DNA of 64,000 bases, taken from contig CANTUZ010000001.1 of assembly GCA_947846985.1 (NCBI GenBank), positions 2,170,001 to 2,234,000 on the forward strand, read 5' to 3'. Under the pieces are notes generated by a model that did no database searches, was not told where the DNA came from, and worked only from the letters and a program-made list of their open reading frames with translations. Positions 1 to 12,672 of the stretch are shown here, in pieces; position 1 is the first letter of the stretch, and every line of letters starts with the position of its first letter. This stretch comes from Fratercula arctica (lineage: Eukaryota; Chordata; Aves; Charadriiformes; Alcidae). The position numbers and the translations under genes are program-made.

Positions 1-597
1 CGGGAGCAAATGTCGTCTCTTGGGAGAATCCAGCTCAGGTATATTTAGGAAGAGTAATGTGTGATCCTGTGGAAATTGGATGTTAAAACTTCTGGCATAT
101 CCATTCAGAGCAACTCTCCAAAGTAAATGTGAATCCAGGCAGCTCCAAACATCAGGGCACATCATCCTGCATTTCTGTATCCACCCTCTCCAAGCGGGAA
201 GACTTGGCTTTCTCCAGGATGGGGAGATTTGGTGGATGGCATGGCTTCTAGTGCTGTTGGCAAACAGTACAAGTTGCATAGTATTTGGCAGCGTTAGATT
301 CTTTTTATTCCCTATTTTTTGAGAAGTTTTTGGGTTTGCTCTTGCTCCCGGCATAAATCAATAGGCTTCCTCGGGAGGTCTCTGCAGATACTTACATGAC
401 CTGCATTGACGTGCATACAAACTCTGCGCCATTGATGTCCTTGCTATACGTATTCAATTACTAAATACAAGCCTTTGCTTTCCTGCACTGTCAATCCAAC
501 ACATTTTATCAGCAGAATGAAGGTCGTTTCAATCCTTCAGGTGAACACAGAAGACCTGCCTGCCTTTTAAAATCAATACTGGTGGCAAGATTGTTTT
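1..597. other. Unique intron sequence
   Basis: AT-leaning single-copy sequence. The 80-aa frame at 80-322 has no recognisable similarity and no codon-like character. No repeat was recognised. Confidence 0.5.
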
Positions 598-1068
598 AGA
601 ATCATAGAACCATGGAATCAATCACCTAGGTTGGAAGGGACCTTTCAGATCATTGAGTCCAACCATCAACATAATTCTGACAAAAACCATCACTAAACCA
701 TATCTCTAAGTGCTATGTCTACCCATCTTTTAAATCCCTCCAGGGATGGTGACTCCACTACTGCCCTGGGCAGCCTCTTCCAATGCTTGACAACCCTTTC
801 AGGGAAGAAATTTTTCCTAATTTCCATTCTAAACCTCCCCTGGCACAACCTGAGGCCGTTTCCTCTTGTCCTATGGCCTGTTCCTTGGGAGAAGAGACCG
901 ACCCCCCTGGCTACACCCTCCTTTCAGGGAGCTGTAGAGAGCGAGAAGGTCTCCCCTCAGCCTCCTTTTCTCCAGGCTCAACACCCCCAGCTCCCTCAGC
1001 CGCTCCTCACAAGACTTGTGCTCCAGACCCCTCACCAGCTCCGTTGCCCTTCTCTGGACACGCTCCAG
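598..1068 (-). mobile_element. CR1 LINE, 5'-truncated, RT C-terminal part
   Basis: The minus-strand 3' end is seen as AGAATCATAGAACCATGG followed by CTAGGTTGGAAGGGACC. It then has the CCATCAACATAATTCTGACA variant shared with the copies at 21.4 kb and 54.4 kb. The minus-strand frame reads [17 protein letters not shown] and [14 protein letters not shown], the conserved C-terminal region of CR1 ORF2. Homology stops at the ERVQRR segment, so the rest of the element was lost to normal 5' truncation. The sequence is closest to the plus-strand copy at 24622-25290. Confidence 0.92.
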
Positions 1069-2400
1069 AAGCGGAAGGTCAAGCCCTGAGCCTGAACACC
1101 TCACAACAGTGGCAGAGATCAGGTTTAGCCCCTGCCTTTGCTGCCTGGGGCTGGGATGATGTTCTCCCGCGTGGTACCCAACGCGAACCCACCAGCGAGG
1201 ACCGCTGGGTTTCCTTCCAGCATCACCCTCGTGGTGCCCTCGTCCCTGTGGCCAATGCGTACAGAAAGCAGATTTATGCAGCTCATTTGCTGCCCCTGTA
1301 TAATCATTCTTAGCTCTGCATTAATGTGCTGAGCAAGTAAAACTAGTTAATGAGAGGAGGAGAAAGGAATCTTTTTTTGTAGGTCTAATGCTCTTGTTCC
1401 TGGAAGCGGAGGGGAGTAATTAGCATTCCAGCCGAGGAACCAGTTACTATGGCAGTGCGTATTGATGAAACCCGGTTGATACAAGTGAGCTAATTCAAAC
1501 CAGCCGAAGGCCATATGTTTAGATCTGTCTTTGTTATAGAACAAGTTTTTAGGTCTTAAAAAAAAAATGTTCTGAGTAGAAACGACCTTCAAGGAATGGT
1601 TAAAATAAGAAAGCCGACGGCCTTTTTGTTAGCGGCACACAAACTCATTAGTTACATAAACAGGATGAAGGTTTTTAATCTCCTTTTGAGGTTATTTGCA
1701 TATTTATTGAGACTTACGGTGCCTTTTTATTTGGGATCCCACTGATCCGAAAGTGGAGGACACACACAGCTGGAAACCCCACCACGTTTCCCTGAAATTC
1801 ATACCAAGCTGGGTTATTAGTCCTTGCAGTGGGACAAAATGGCGGAATTCAGTTTTGCTGTGAAATGAATAATCGAGGAATTTCTTGGTATTTCTCTGCA
1901 TTTTTTTTTTTTTTGTCAAATATTTGATCTTCAGATTGTTATTTTTTTTTCCTGTATTCCTTGTTAGTCTTTAAAAGGAGAAAATCTTTGGGGCATTGAA
2001 ATTCATTTTACTACAGGGAAGAAAACACAGGATTCCAGCCTTGCTGATGCTGGCAAGTGACCATCATAATTAGATTAATCAACAAAAATGATCTCTCAAA
2101 GAGCTCTATTGAAGCAAATGTTTCTTCACACTCTGAGAAGGGGTTTGGTGAAATGGAATTTTATTTTGCCTGTTGCTTTATCATTGCTAGACCCCACATT
2201 CATAGGGGGGTTTCATGACTGAAAGTGGAGCAGGAGCCGAGATGTCCCCACTCCACTGTGCTCCGTTGGTGCTGGTTCTCCTTGCTCAGCCTGGATGGAG
2301 TCAGTGAGTGCGTAGTACCAGTTTTGAATGCTCTGTTTCATGTAACCAGCTCCTCTTAGTTATATCACAGCCCTACAACATCACCTCTGCAGGTATAAAT
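1069..2400. other. Unique intron sequence
   Basis: AT-rich single-copy sequence with T-runs near 1902-1914 and 1944-1951. No exon, RNA gene or repeat was recognised. Several short palindrome-poor AT blocks could be conserved non-coding DNA, but nothing in a single sequence shows this. Confidence 0.45.
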
Positions 2401-2497
2401 AGAATCATAGAATCACAGAATCATAGAATGGTTTGGGTTGGAAGGGACCTTTAAAGGTCATCTAGTCCAACCCCCCTGCCATGAGCAGGGACATCTT
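2401..2497 (-). mobile_element. CR1 3' end, about 97 bp
   Basis: Begins with three octamer-like units (AGAATCATAGAATCACAG, then AATCATAG) and GGTTTGGGTTGGAAGGGACC. It runs only as far as the GCCATGAGCAGGGACATC motif. This is a severely 5'-truncated non-coding CR1 tail on the minus strand. Confidence 0.9.
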
Positions 2498-3776
2498 GGT
2501 GTCCTGCTAACTGTGGCTTCTGAAAGTTGAAGTCATTAAGAAAGCCCAGGCAAAACCAAAAGCATTATCCCCCAAATATATTTTCTTAAGCACGTTGCCT
2601 GGATGGGAGTTCTATAGGCTACAGCAGAAGGTGCTATGGACAGCAAGGAGCGGAATAATTAAATTGCACACTGCACCTGAACGTGGGCTATTGCGGTGAT
2701 TAATTTTAAATGCTGTCCTGTAATTATAATCAAACTATATTCTCTTCAGAAACCTTTGTGCACAAGCAGCAAGGAGCTGTTATGCATTATTGACTTTGGA
2801 GTAGCTGGAAGAAATTCAAAACATCTTCATATAAATTACATTTTGGTCATGGTCTGGTCATCCAGACTGGCTTTGCAGGCACAAGCTCCCGCTCCTCGAG
2901 TGCGGCTCCAGGCTCTAACGGCATGTCTCTGCCTCCCTGCCCCATTTTCTGTTTCCTATCCCCACCAAGAAGGTTTCCTCCAGGACATCAGCAACGCAAT
3001 TGGGGTTCCTCACCCCTGACCCCACTTAGATCCCATCTGAGGTGCATCCATCGCATGCTCTCCAGGAGCATCTAGCCCCAGGTCCCTAAATTGGGCACGT
3101 AGCTGATGAAGGTGAAGAGAGACCACGGTGCTGTGCCATGAAGCTCTTTTCATGGCCTCCCCCTAAGCCTGGCATGTGCTGAAGCTTTGATGAAACTTGT
3201 ACTTGGTCTTATTGAGTCACCGTATCCCCTAGTTTTTTCTTGTGATTAATGCTGCCACTGGTGCTTCTTGCTGCCTTCTTCCTTTTTGTAGTGTTTCTGG
3301 TTTACGCCAGTTAAGGGGGGTAAAATTAATTCAATAACTACATGATGTGTTATTTTTTTCCTATGTAGCCCCATCAGCAGAAGAGCTGCTGGAAGAGGGA
3401 TGTGGAAGGGGGAAGCAACAAACTGCACCAAGGATGCACCTTGGAGATAGCCCTGCTGTAACCTAAATGTCTTGATGGATCCCATATTTCAAAACTTTGG
3501 CTTCTGGGAATACCCTCACTTGTATGCTGCCCTGGCTGCTTTTAAATTTTCATTTTACTTGTTGGCTTGGTTGTACCACTTGCTGATGGAAACATGGAGG
3601 GGATCCCCAGAGGGTGTTCCCTAGTCCTGAGAAAGCTGGGTACCCTCCAGCCACCAACATGAGCATCAACCTGTTCTCAGCGAGCTGAAGGGATGTTTGC
3701 TGCGGTATTGTGGTTAACTCAGTAATCAGCCCTCTTTCTTCCGCATTACATTTTTCCAAGTAAGGGCATCCTCACA
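2498..3776. other. Unique intron sequence
   Basis: No repeat recognised. The 107-aa plus-strand frame (2696-3019) and the minus-strand frames at 3246-3759 have no family resemblance and are taken as chance frames. Confidence 0.45.
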
Positions 3777-4366
3777 TAGAATCATAAAATGGTTTGGGTT
3801 GGAAGGGACCTTAAAGACCACCCAGTTCCAACCCCCTGCCCTGGGCAGGGACACCTCCCACCAGACCAAGTTGCTTCAAGCCCCGTTCAACCTGGCCTTG
3901 AACCCCTCCAGGGATGGGGCAGCCACAGCTTCTCTGGGCAACCTGGGCCAGGGGCTCACCACCCTCACAGCAAACAATTTCTTCTTCATATCCAATCTAA
4001 ATCTCCCTTCTTCCAGTGTAAAACTCTTCCCCTTCATCCCATGGCTCCCCTCCCTCATCCAGAGTCCCTCCCCAGCTTTCCTGGAGACCCTTGAGGGACT
4101 GGAAGGGGCTCCAAGGTCTCCGCAGAGCCTTCTCTTCTCCAGGCTGAACCCCCCCAACTCTCTCAGCCTGTCCCCACAGCAGAGGGGCTCCAGCCCTCCC
4201 AGCATCTCCGGGGCCTCCTCTGGCCCCGCTCCAACAGCTCCGTGTCTCTCCTGTGCTGAGGCCCCAGAGCTGGAGGCAGCACTGCAGGGGGGTCTCCCCC
4301 GAGCGGAGCAGAGGGGCAGAATCCCCCCCTCGCCCTGCTGCCCACGCTGCTGGGGTGCAGCCCAGG
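3777..4366 (-). mobile_element. CR1 LINE, GC-rich subfamily, RT C-terminal part
   Basis: Starts with TAGAATCATAAAATGG and GGTTGGAAGGGACC. It has the subfamily marker CCTGCCCTGGGCAGGGACACC, then the reverse complement of the region coding for EERHGAVGAGPEEAPE-like and [12 protein letters not shown] segments. It ends at the CCAGCAGCGTGGGCAGCAGG region. It is very close by eye to the plus-strand copies at 32384-33246 and 56201-57029. Long open frames on both strands come from its GC-rich, stop-poor composition and not from an intact protein. Confidence 0.93.
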
Positions 4367-6566
4367 AGAGCCCGTCTACATCCTTCTCTTCCCGTGCCTT
4401 ACACTGGTGCTGGGATCATCTCAGCATCAAAGTGCCACCTCCAGTTTTCTTACTGAACCATCCCCGCATGTTTATCGAGTACCTTTGTCATCCTTAGGCT
4501 TTTTCTTTATTATTTTTCTTCGCAAAGAAAAAGGAACTGGTGCAGGCTCTGTCATGTGTTGATGTGGGCAAGCGTTCCTAATAAAACATTCATAATATTG
4601 CGCTCTTTTACGAGTAAAATGGTGGCCTGCGCACTTTTACGAGCTCTGCTGTACTAGTCGTCACAGAAAATATATGCTCATTTAATGCGTCGCAATAAAG
4701 ATCCCTTTATAGAGAGGGTTTTTTTATAGTTTATTCATCTCTATTTACGTAGAATCCCCTTGAGAACCCGTGAGCCTTTTGCTTATTCAACCTTTCTCGG
4801 CCGTTTTGCCACGTCGGTCCCATTAAGGGGGTATTACAAGGTATTTAATATCTATTTATTTGATGAGAATTGCCAAGACCTTTGCTGGTACAATAACATC
4901 CTCTACCTTGTTGCAGCAGCTTGTTGGTGCCAGTGGATGAATGCAGTTGTGGTGAGGTTTTGTAGCTGGGGAAGGGAGATGGGGAGGGTTGTCCTATCTT
5001 AAAAGTCCTACACCTTAAATTGTGTTAAACCACACTTTTAAGTCTCATCCTCCTTAGCAGATCTTGGTTTTTGGTGCTCCGGGACTTTGCTGCCCCGGGG
5101 AGAAGATCAGATGAAAGCACTGTCATTGATATGTGCCCTATACAATGCATTTTTACAGTTTTTAATAAAACTCCACACTTCTTTTACGTATGAACCATAT
5201 TAATTTAGTTTTGGGAGATCTTTGCCAGACTCTTAAATGTTTTCCTCTTTTTTGTTTTTTTTTTTTTTTTTTAATCATTGGCCAATTTATTGCAGAAGCT
5301 TAAGTCCATGTCAGAACTGTATTTGATTTAAAGCAGGTTTGCAAACTTAGTGCGTATCAGAAAAAAATGAGGTTTATAGATCCTGTTTGACTGGAATACA
5401 CCTGGCTTTCCAGGGCAGACGTGTGCTATGCCTAAACCCAAGGCTTTCGAGATAAAACGTGACACTGGGATGCCCGAGTAAGCTCATGGAGGGATGCTGC
5501 TACGATAAGATAATGAACTTGTGGTCGTTGGAAATGGTTATTATTGTGAGGAGGAGGGACGTGGCAGGGCACAGAGTGCTGAAAGCACCCAATAACATCC
5601 TGCAAGCATGGCATCCCCAGGTCCGGTCCCGCTGGCATGTCCCAGCCTTTTCTGTGCATATCAGAGCATAAATTAACATTTCTAATTGCCACGTGAAAAA
5701 CACCCCAAAGGTCAGATACATTATCCTAGATTTGGTTCCTCCAAAGCCCCGCGTTCCCGGCGGAGCGACTCCTTGCAAGGGCAGGCGGGGGGTTTTCAGG
5801 AGGCTTCCTTGGCCAGCAATGAATGATTTCAGGGATTCAGTTGAAGCTCTTATTTAATGTAATGTTAACGATGTACATTCTTTTCCCTTCCTATAGCACC
5901 TGTACAGCAATTTCAGGGGCTTAGCATTGCGCAGTAGCCGTGCCTTCCGCCTTGCAGGTATTATTCCGTCCAGTGCCATACCTTTGCTACAAGATTGACA
6001 ACCTCGTTGTCTTTTAATCCCATAGACTAATTTTTTTTCCCTTTCTCTGCTTATGTATTTACGCCACCCTTTATAAATATTGTATAAAACACTAAATTTT
6101 TTTCTGCTTGAACAAATAGTCAGGATTCTATTAAAGAACAAGGTACGACATTGTTTTAAAAATTAAATAGAGCGTTAAAAATTGGGCTTCTTCCTTTAAA
6201 AATGTTTCAGGTGTATTCACTAGGATGGGGAAAAACAAGGAAAATGAGTAAAAAAGAAAGAAATTTTTACATTCATGATGATTTTTGGAAGGGAAGAAAA
6301 AATAACTTGATTTGGGCAAATAAATTGTGTTTTCTTCCAGTTTGGGCATAACAAAATTGTGGCTCTGGAGTGGCACATGCCCGTCAGTTGGTACCAGCGA
6401 CTTCCCAGCTTGGTTTGTGCCATGTGAGTGTCCCAGGTCCTGCCGGATGCTCTGTGTCTCCTGGTCCTGGCTCCTGGCACCACACCACCCTGACGTGATG
6501 GGAACTGGAGAGTCAGTGCCTGTAGTTATTCTGCCCAGAAAATCATTCTCCGTTTGTCCTTAATTG
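4367..6566. other. Unique intron sequence with poly-T tract
   Basis: A repeat-free 2.2-kb stretch apart from a T-rich tract at 5248-5272. Its first part (4500-4760) is AT-rich with several AATAAA/AATAAT words on the plus strand. No splice-bounded exon was recognised. The minus-strand frame at 5500-5778 and others show no recognisable domain. Confidence 0.45.
5248..5272. repeat. Poly-T tract
   Basis: Six T, one G, then eighteen T. It is not at the end of any recognised retrotransposon and is best read as a simple mononucleotide tract. Confidence 0.9.
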
Positions 6567-7320
6567 TAGAATCACGGAATGGTTTGGGTTGGAAGGGACC
6601 TTTAAAGACCATCTAATCCAACCCCCTACAATAAGTAGCGACATCTTCAACTAGACCAGGCCAATCAGAGCCCAGTCCAACCTGGCCTGGAATGTTTCCA
6701 GGGATGGGGCATCTCCCACCTCTCTGGGCAACCTGGGCCAGGGGCTCACCACCCTCACAGGAAAGAACTTATTCCTGAGATCTCATCTCAGTCTCCCCTC
6801 TTTCATTTTAAAGCTGTTCTCCCTCATCCTATGGCTCCCCTCCCTGATCCAGAGTCCCTCCCCAGCTTTCCTGGAGACCCTTGAGGGACTGGAAGGGGCT
6901 TGAAGGTCTCTGCGGAGCCTTCTCTTCTCCAGGCTGAACCCCCCCAGCTCTCTCAGCCTGTCCTCACAGCAGAGGGGCTCCAGCCCTCCCAGCATCTCCG
7001 GGGCCTCCTCTGGCCCCGCTCCAACAGCTCCGTGTCTCTCCTGTGCTGAGGCCCCAGAGCTGGAGGCAGCACTGCAGGGGCGTCTCCCCAGAGCGGAGCA
7101 GAGGAGCTTGTCCAGGTCCCTCTGGATGGCATCCTGTGCCTCAGGCATGTCAACCGCACCTCTCAGCTTGGTGTCATCTGCAATTTTGATGAGGATTCAC
7201 TCGATCCCACTGTCTATGTTGTTGATGAAGATACTAAACAGTACTGGTCCCAGTACGGACCCCTGAGGGACACCACTCACCACTGATCTCCGTGTGGACA
7301 TTGAGCCGTTGACCACCAGG
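6567..7320 (-). mobile_element. CR1 LINE, internally deleted or chimeric
   Basis: Two CR1 segments of the same orientation join near 7103. The 3' part (6567-7103) matches the GC-rich copies. The part from 7104 matches the earlier ORF2 segment that reads [19 protein letters not shown] on the minus strand, the RT domain-B motif. The roughly 0.3 kb expected between them is missing and the second part looks more diverged. It may be an internal deletion of one element, or a young copy inserted into or next to an older one. Confidence 0.85.
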
Positions 7321-7966
7321 CATGGCTTCAAGCAGCGTTCCCAGGACTTCCTCCAGGTTTGGGTCTCAGCTCCAGGCTTGGGTTCCTTGGGTTCTCTTTT
7401 TGTCCCCATTCTTCACCCCAGTTCTGCTTCCTTCTTTTCCTGTGTCTGCAGCCCGGGCTGTGGCAGTGATGTTATGTTTAATTTGGCCAACAAACTGAAA
7501 ACATAAAAATAATTCCATTCAGTTTGAATAATAATTAATATTTATTCTTCTACAAACACTCTGTTTGCCTGCCAGCCAGTCTGCTTGCGTTTAACACAAA
7601 TTATTACATTCAACCCAAAATATTTCATTTCAATCATTTATGAGGAAATTAAAGGAAACAAAAGAGTGAAGAGAGGTGCTAATTTTCCCCTTCAGCCCAG
7701 TAGTCCCAGGGTTAGGATTTTTTTTCAGGGGTATGGAAGAACCAGCTTCAGTTCTGTCTGAGTGGATTTAAACCTGTATGCTCTCATTTCAAGAGTGATC
7801 ACAAGGTTTAAGGATATTTTGGGAGGCTTTTCCTATTTATTTATAATCCTTTTCCATTTTGCATTACCACTGGAATGGGACCAGAGTCCAAACGAATGTC
7901 GTAATGAGCAGGTTCAGTCCTCAGTATATTTTTCCAGTTGAAGTTGTCCCATAAATTTGAAGGAGA
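7321..7966. other. Unique intron sequence
   Basis: Low-complexity C/T-rich start, then AT-rich single-copy sequence. No repeat recognised, although the first 50 bases could be strongly decayed CR1. Confidence 0.4.
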
Positions 7967-8051
7967 GTCACCGAATAAGTCAGGTTGGAAAGGACTTCTG
8001 GAAGTCATCAGGTCCAGCTTGAGTCAGGTTGCTCAGAGCCTTGTCCAGTTG
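7967..8051 (-). mobile_element. Old, diverged CR1 3' fragment
   Basis: Shows CAGGTTGGAAAGGACTTCTGG, GTCATCAGGTCCAGC, CAGGTTGCTCAGAGCCTTGTCC in order, the standard CR1 3' UTR order, but with many substitutions and no clean octamer tail. It is an older subfamily than its neighbours. Confidence 0.75.
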
Positions 8052-8523
8052 ACAGAAGTTAATGAAATATTTTCGAATGATTGAAGCCACATGCTTTGGC
8101 AGGTTTGCAAATTTTGCTGGAAAAAACAGTTCTCCTGACTCTGTTGCCAGGTTTCGAAAGGACAAGACCTTCAAAAGGATCCAGGATGTTGTAAAACACT
8201 CATTCCTTGAAACTGGAAAGATGACGGAGCTTTGAATGAGCGTGGTTCAAGGGAGAGATGGGGAACGGGAAAGCCGAAGGATACGTGCAGTTTTGTATAC
8301 CGCAGCAGGCAGGTGTGGTACCTATGGGATGCATGAGATGCCTGGCCATGATGAGCCTCCACTTCTGGGGTCAAGGCTGGCTGGAGGCTCTTGCCATGGA
8401 CATACATTTCAGGAGCTTTCTCTTTGCTGTTACCTGTGCATGTTATTTTAGATTATTCTTAGTTCTGACTCAGTTCCCTGGTAGCTCGAAGACTTTATTA
8501 CCCATCCCAGTCCTTTTTCATCT
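8052..8523. other. Unique intron sequence
   Basis: Between two CR1 tails. The first 40 bases may be a further decayed part of the old CR1. The plus and minus frames of 70-93 aa have no recognisable domains. Confidence 0.4.
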
Positions 8524-8632
8524 TAGAATCATAGAATAATTTGGGTTGGAAGAGACCTTGAAAGGTCATCTAGTCCAACCCCCCTGCCGTGGGCAGGGAC
8601 ATCTTCAACTAGATCAGGTTGCTCAGAGCCCC
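8524..8632 (-). mobile_element. CR1 3' end, about 110 bp
   Basis: TAGAATCATAGAATAATTTGG, GGTTGGAAGAGACC, then GCCGTGGGCAGGGACATC and TCAGGTTGCTCAGAGCCCC. A short 5'-truncated minus-strand CR1 tail with no coding part. Confidence 0.9.
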
Positions 8633-10954
8633 TATGGGCTTGTCTTACCTCAACTACACATTGAGCAGTGACTTTCCTCCATCTCTCCTTTTAGGTGCTG
8701 GGGCTGTGTGTACACAAATGTTCATATTATTGCTAGGGTCTGGGGTTTTTTTTCCTCCGTAGTGTTTGAGCCCTGCAGTGTTTTGGCTGGAGAGAGCGGG
8801 TAATAGGGTGGGCACAGTGGAGATCAAACAGCAGCACCTCAAAACCTGGCCCCATCGTCTCCTCCTTGGCAGGACCACAATCTTCCTTTTAGTCCTCATG
8901 GGCTTTTATGGAAAATTTTATGGCTTTTATGGAAAGATGCAGTATCCTTTGCTGCACTACCAGTCTGAACGCAGGGTTTCTTGATTTATTTTTTTGTGTT
9001 GTGTTGGGTTTTTTTTCCAAGTTTACAGGATCTGTGGACACAAAGCTCTTGCAGCTGGTGCCGCTTTGTCAATGGATTTCCACATCCTCCCAAATTCAGG
9101 GCGATGAGTCACCCAGCAGAAACAGGAAAGGAGCAGCAGCGCCGTCTCATCCCAAACACGGCCCCATTCATCCCGACGCCTTATCATGCTGCATGTTATG
9201 TATGATGAACATTACATTGTTTTGTTTTCCTAGAATGCGCAATTAGTGGAGATATAAAAATCTGGTGCTGCTCCCAGTTTCTTTGATGGCAGGAGGAGAG
9301 AATAAGAGTTGAGGAAGGAGAGAAAAGCAGGAGGTTCTCCCAGAGACATCTCGGCTCTTCTGAGTTGGGACCCATCTCTGCTTTCCAGCAGTAAGACCAT
9401 TTGCCCAATGGTTTTTCTAACTTAACCCAGTCCAAGGCACATTTTATGGTTATTAAGGTAAATAGGTATCAATTAGCACAAGTTCAGCTCCGTTTTCTTC
9501 CTGGAAAACTGGCTTGGTCTTGCAGTTGAGCTCGTCTGTACTTTAATTTCCTAATTAAATGACATTCTCCTTAGGAAGCAAAGTGTGAATCAAAGCAAGC
9601 AGATGATGATCATATCATCTCCCTGTATTGTCTATCCCAGGTAAAAGGCTAAAGCAGTGCAGTGTGATATTCTGTTTTGTATTAAACGTTGCACAAATTA
9701 GGAAGATTAATTAGGAAGTGCCGTCTGCTTCTGTTAAAAACACACATACAGTGAACAGAGAACATGTCCCTTTCAGGTCATATATTTTTCTTCCTTAGCT
9801 GTGTATATTCCCATTATTTGCTAACTCTGTTTTCACAAGGTAAAATGGAAAAAGTAATTAACAAAAGGAAAAGTCTGATTTCACCTTTGAACAAGTGTAC
9901 ACTGATGCACACTGCTGGGATCTTCAGTTTTCTGACCAGCCTTCTGCTACGTATTCAATTTATTGGATGTGTTCGTCTCGACCTTTGGGAAGCAAAGACC
10001 TTCTTGAATATTCATTGAATACGTCCTTCTAACGTCCTGAACCTGCATACCTAATCAGGTGATACATTTACTTTCTTAATCCCTCGTGACCTCCTTCCAT
10101 ATGTAAATTACACAATTTGAAAGCATATACTTCAGCACCGGGTAGGAGATCTGACTGATTACTCATATGGTAATTGCAGTGCCTCTTCCCAAAATTTCTT
10201 GGAAAAGTCCTCAAGCTTGTCTCACTTGGCCGTGCTATGCCCTTGACTGCTAATAAATTAGTTTTGGCCCGTTTCTGTTTCCTCTGAAAGGAACCTGCAT
10301 CTACATTTTCTTTAATCTCCTGAAAGCCTGCGCAAATTACACCAAAAGGCTTTTTGGAAAATTACTTGAAAGCTTTATCGGGCAGGTAAGGTACCGGCTC
10401 ACGATCACGCTGATCTGTTGGGAGCTCTTTCCTTTTGATTCTTTTGTGAAACATTGAGGGGCTGTTCCAGTAAGTTTCCCTAGACATTCCTAATGCCATC
10501 ATTTATTTAATGTGACCAAATGGCATTCCTTGTTTTATGTAAAGAAACCTAGTTGAGCTGGAGGAGGGGTCACAAAAGCAAACCAGTCTTTTGAAAATCA
10601 CAGGGATGAGAGCTTGAATAATGATAAAAATGAATGATGCTGTCACTTCCTTTTCTGAACTTTCAGTTATTCTATGGCTTTAAAGTCAAAATCACAGTGG
10701 TATTCTTTAGGGTTGATTTTATTCAAATAGCACTGATGGGGTTTCTCTTCTGTTGTAATTTTAATCCAACTTGGTTTGTTATTTTTGGGTGATCGGGGAG
10801 CAGAGCTGTTGTGGGTTTCGGAGAAGACTTGCCATTTTGCATCAGTCTTGACTTATATGAAGACATTCGACCAAATGCTTCAAATGCATCCCTATTCAGG
10901 AAAGAAAGCAGCATAGGCTTAAATGTTTTACCATTAAATGCTTAACCATTTAAG
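8633..10954. other. Unique intron sequence
   Basis: 2.3 kb without a recognised repeat. It is AT-rich and the open frames (for example 8908-9246 plus, 9196-9435 minus) have no family features. No exon was recognised. Confidence 0.45.
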
Positions 10955-11098
10955 CATCCCTGGAAACATTCAAGGCCAGGTTGGACAGGGCTCTGAGCAA
11001 CCTGGTCTAGCTGAAGATGTCCCTGCTCATGGCAGGAGGTTGGACTAGATGGCCTTCAGAGGTCCCTTCCCACCCAAATCCTTCTGTGATTCTATGAT
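10955..11098 (+). mobile_element. CR1 3' end, about 145 bp
   Basis: Begins at CATCCCTGGAAACATTCAAG, continues with CAGGTTGGACAGGGCTCTGA and GATGTCCCTGCTCATGGC, and ends in TTCTGTGATTCTATGATT. A non-coding 5'-truncated plus-strand copy. Confidence 0.92.
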
Positions 11099-12672
11099 TA
11101 GAAGTACGATACTTTGATTAGGGCTTAATAATCAGAAAACCACCCTAAAACCAGAATGTGTTTCAGAATAAATGGCAAGTACGGGTTATATATGGCTGGA
11201 AGCCATAGTGTGTTTGGTAGTGCAGGACATCTCAGGGGCAGGCAGCTCCTGCAGATGAGAGGGGAGCCCACAACTGATTTTTATCCCCATTCTGTTTCCT
11301 ACCTCCCACTTGTGTCGTGTTTAACACTGCTTTTGGATATGAACATAACTGGCAGACGGGCTGGTGGGTCTTGCCTAGCCCTTCCCAGCATTTACGCTAT
11401 GATGGAGCAGTTGGCTGAAGAATTACCAGCTCTTGAGTTTCACCACCCTTTCTGCTGAACATCATATTCATCACAAAGTGCTGGGCTCCGTATTGCTCCT
11501 CAAATGAAACTTGAGCATAATTAAAATATCTACTTAAAATACAAGTTTATTCAGCTTAGTGTCCTGTTAATAAATTTTTAAAATAGGGCTAAAATGATGT
11601 CAGCTAAGGAGCTGGATTCATCTCACCTGTCTTTAGGGGTGTCACAACAGAGGGTCTACACGTGAGCCCCTCACCGAAGGTTCTCCCTGGAGAGAAACAG
11701 GGATTTCTTGAGTTTTACTCATCTCAGCAAATGTAGTTTTTGAGTTGCAATAAATCTTTTCCTCCATAATTAACTAATTGTAACTAATGCATGTTCTGTC
11801 AACTATATTGGAGACAAAGGTGTGTGAATTGATTTTAGACCTCTGCATGATGATATTTAACTTGGCAAGCCTGTTCCTCAGTGCTAATTTTAATAAGCAA
11901 AAATTTAAAAAAAAACTCCAAACACCTGCAAAAAGATGCACAGGAGATAAAACAGTTGTGGGGCGATTGGTGCATGTTGAGATTTGGACTAAAAATGCCA
12001 TGTCTCAAGCTACTTCAGGCACGCTGTCACGGAAAATGAATTTGGCACTGACACTGATTTTATTATACACTCCAATAAAACAGGTTATTGAGTTACACAG
12101 GTTATATATAGTTATAGAAGACAGATACTATAGAAAGTACAGTACTTTCTTCTTTTTCACTCTTATGAGTGAAAATTTTAAGGTAGGATCATGTTTTGAT
12201 GCCCTTAATCACGAGAATGCGGCTGAACCTTTGCAAATTCTTGCTCAGTTGAGATGTAATGACACTGAGATACAGCTTCATTGCCGGTCAGTACCCTGAC
12301 ACCTTCAGAGCATCTCCTCTTCTACCAATGCTCGGATAAACAGTTCTGACAATGTGTTGTATCTCCTTCCAAGACATGATTACCAGGCAGACAGCAGTTT
12401 TAATGTCTACTGAAAAAAGGTGGTGATTCTTTGTGCTGGGAAAGGATAAATGCTGTGTAAGAAGCTGGTGTCACCTGCAGGTTGGTCTAGGTGTAAGTGA
12501 TACGTAAATAACTGGTCCAAGTTGCTCCTGGGACACAATGGCTGAAATAAAAGTTTCGGTAAGGAACTGAAGTATTTGACTAGCTTGATCTTGTGCTGTT
12601 GAGTGTCACAAATGCAGGAGGGCTGAAGGAGATGAAGAGTGCGTGGGCTTTGGGGAGGACCATTCTCAATGG
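11099..12672. other. Unique intron sequence
   Basis: AT-rich. The longest frame, 170 aa at 11787-12299 (+), has an unbiased composition and no motifs that I recognise. It has no splice context or start context suggesting a gene and is treated as a chance frame. Confidence 0.45.

Noticed and set aside
11787..12299. 170-aa plus frame
   Set aside because: No recognised domain, no splice or start context, and ordinary intron composition. A frame of this size can occur by chance in 64 kb.
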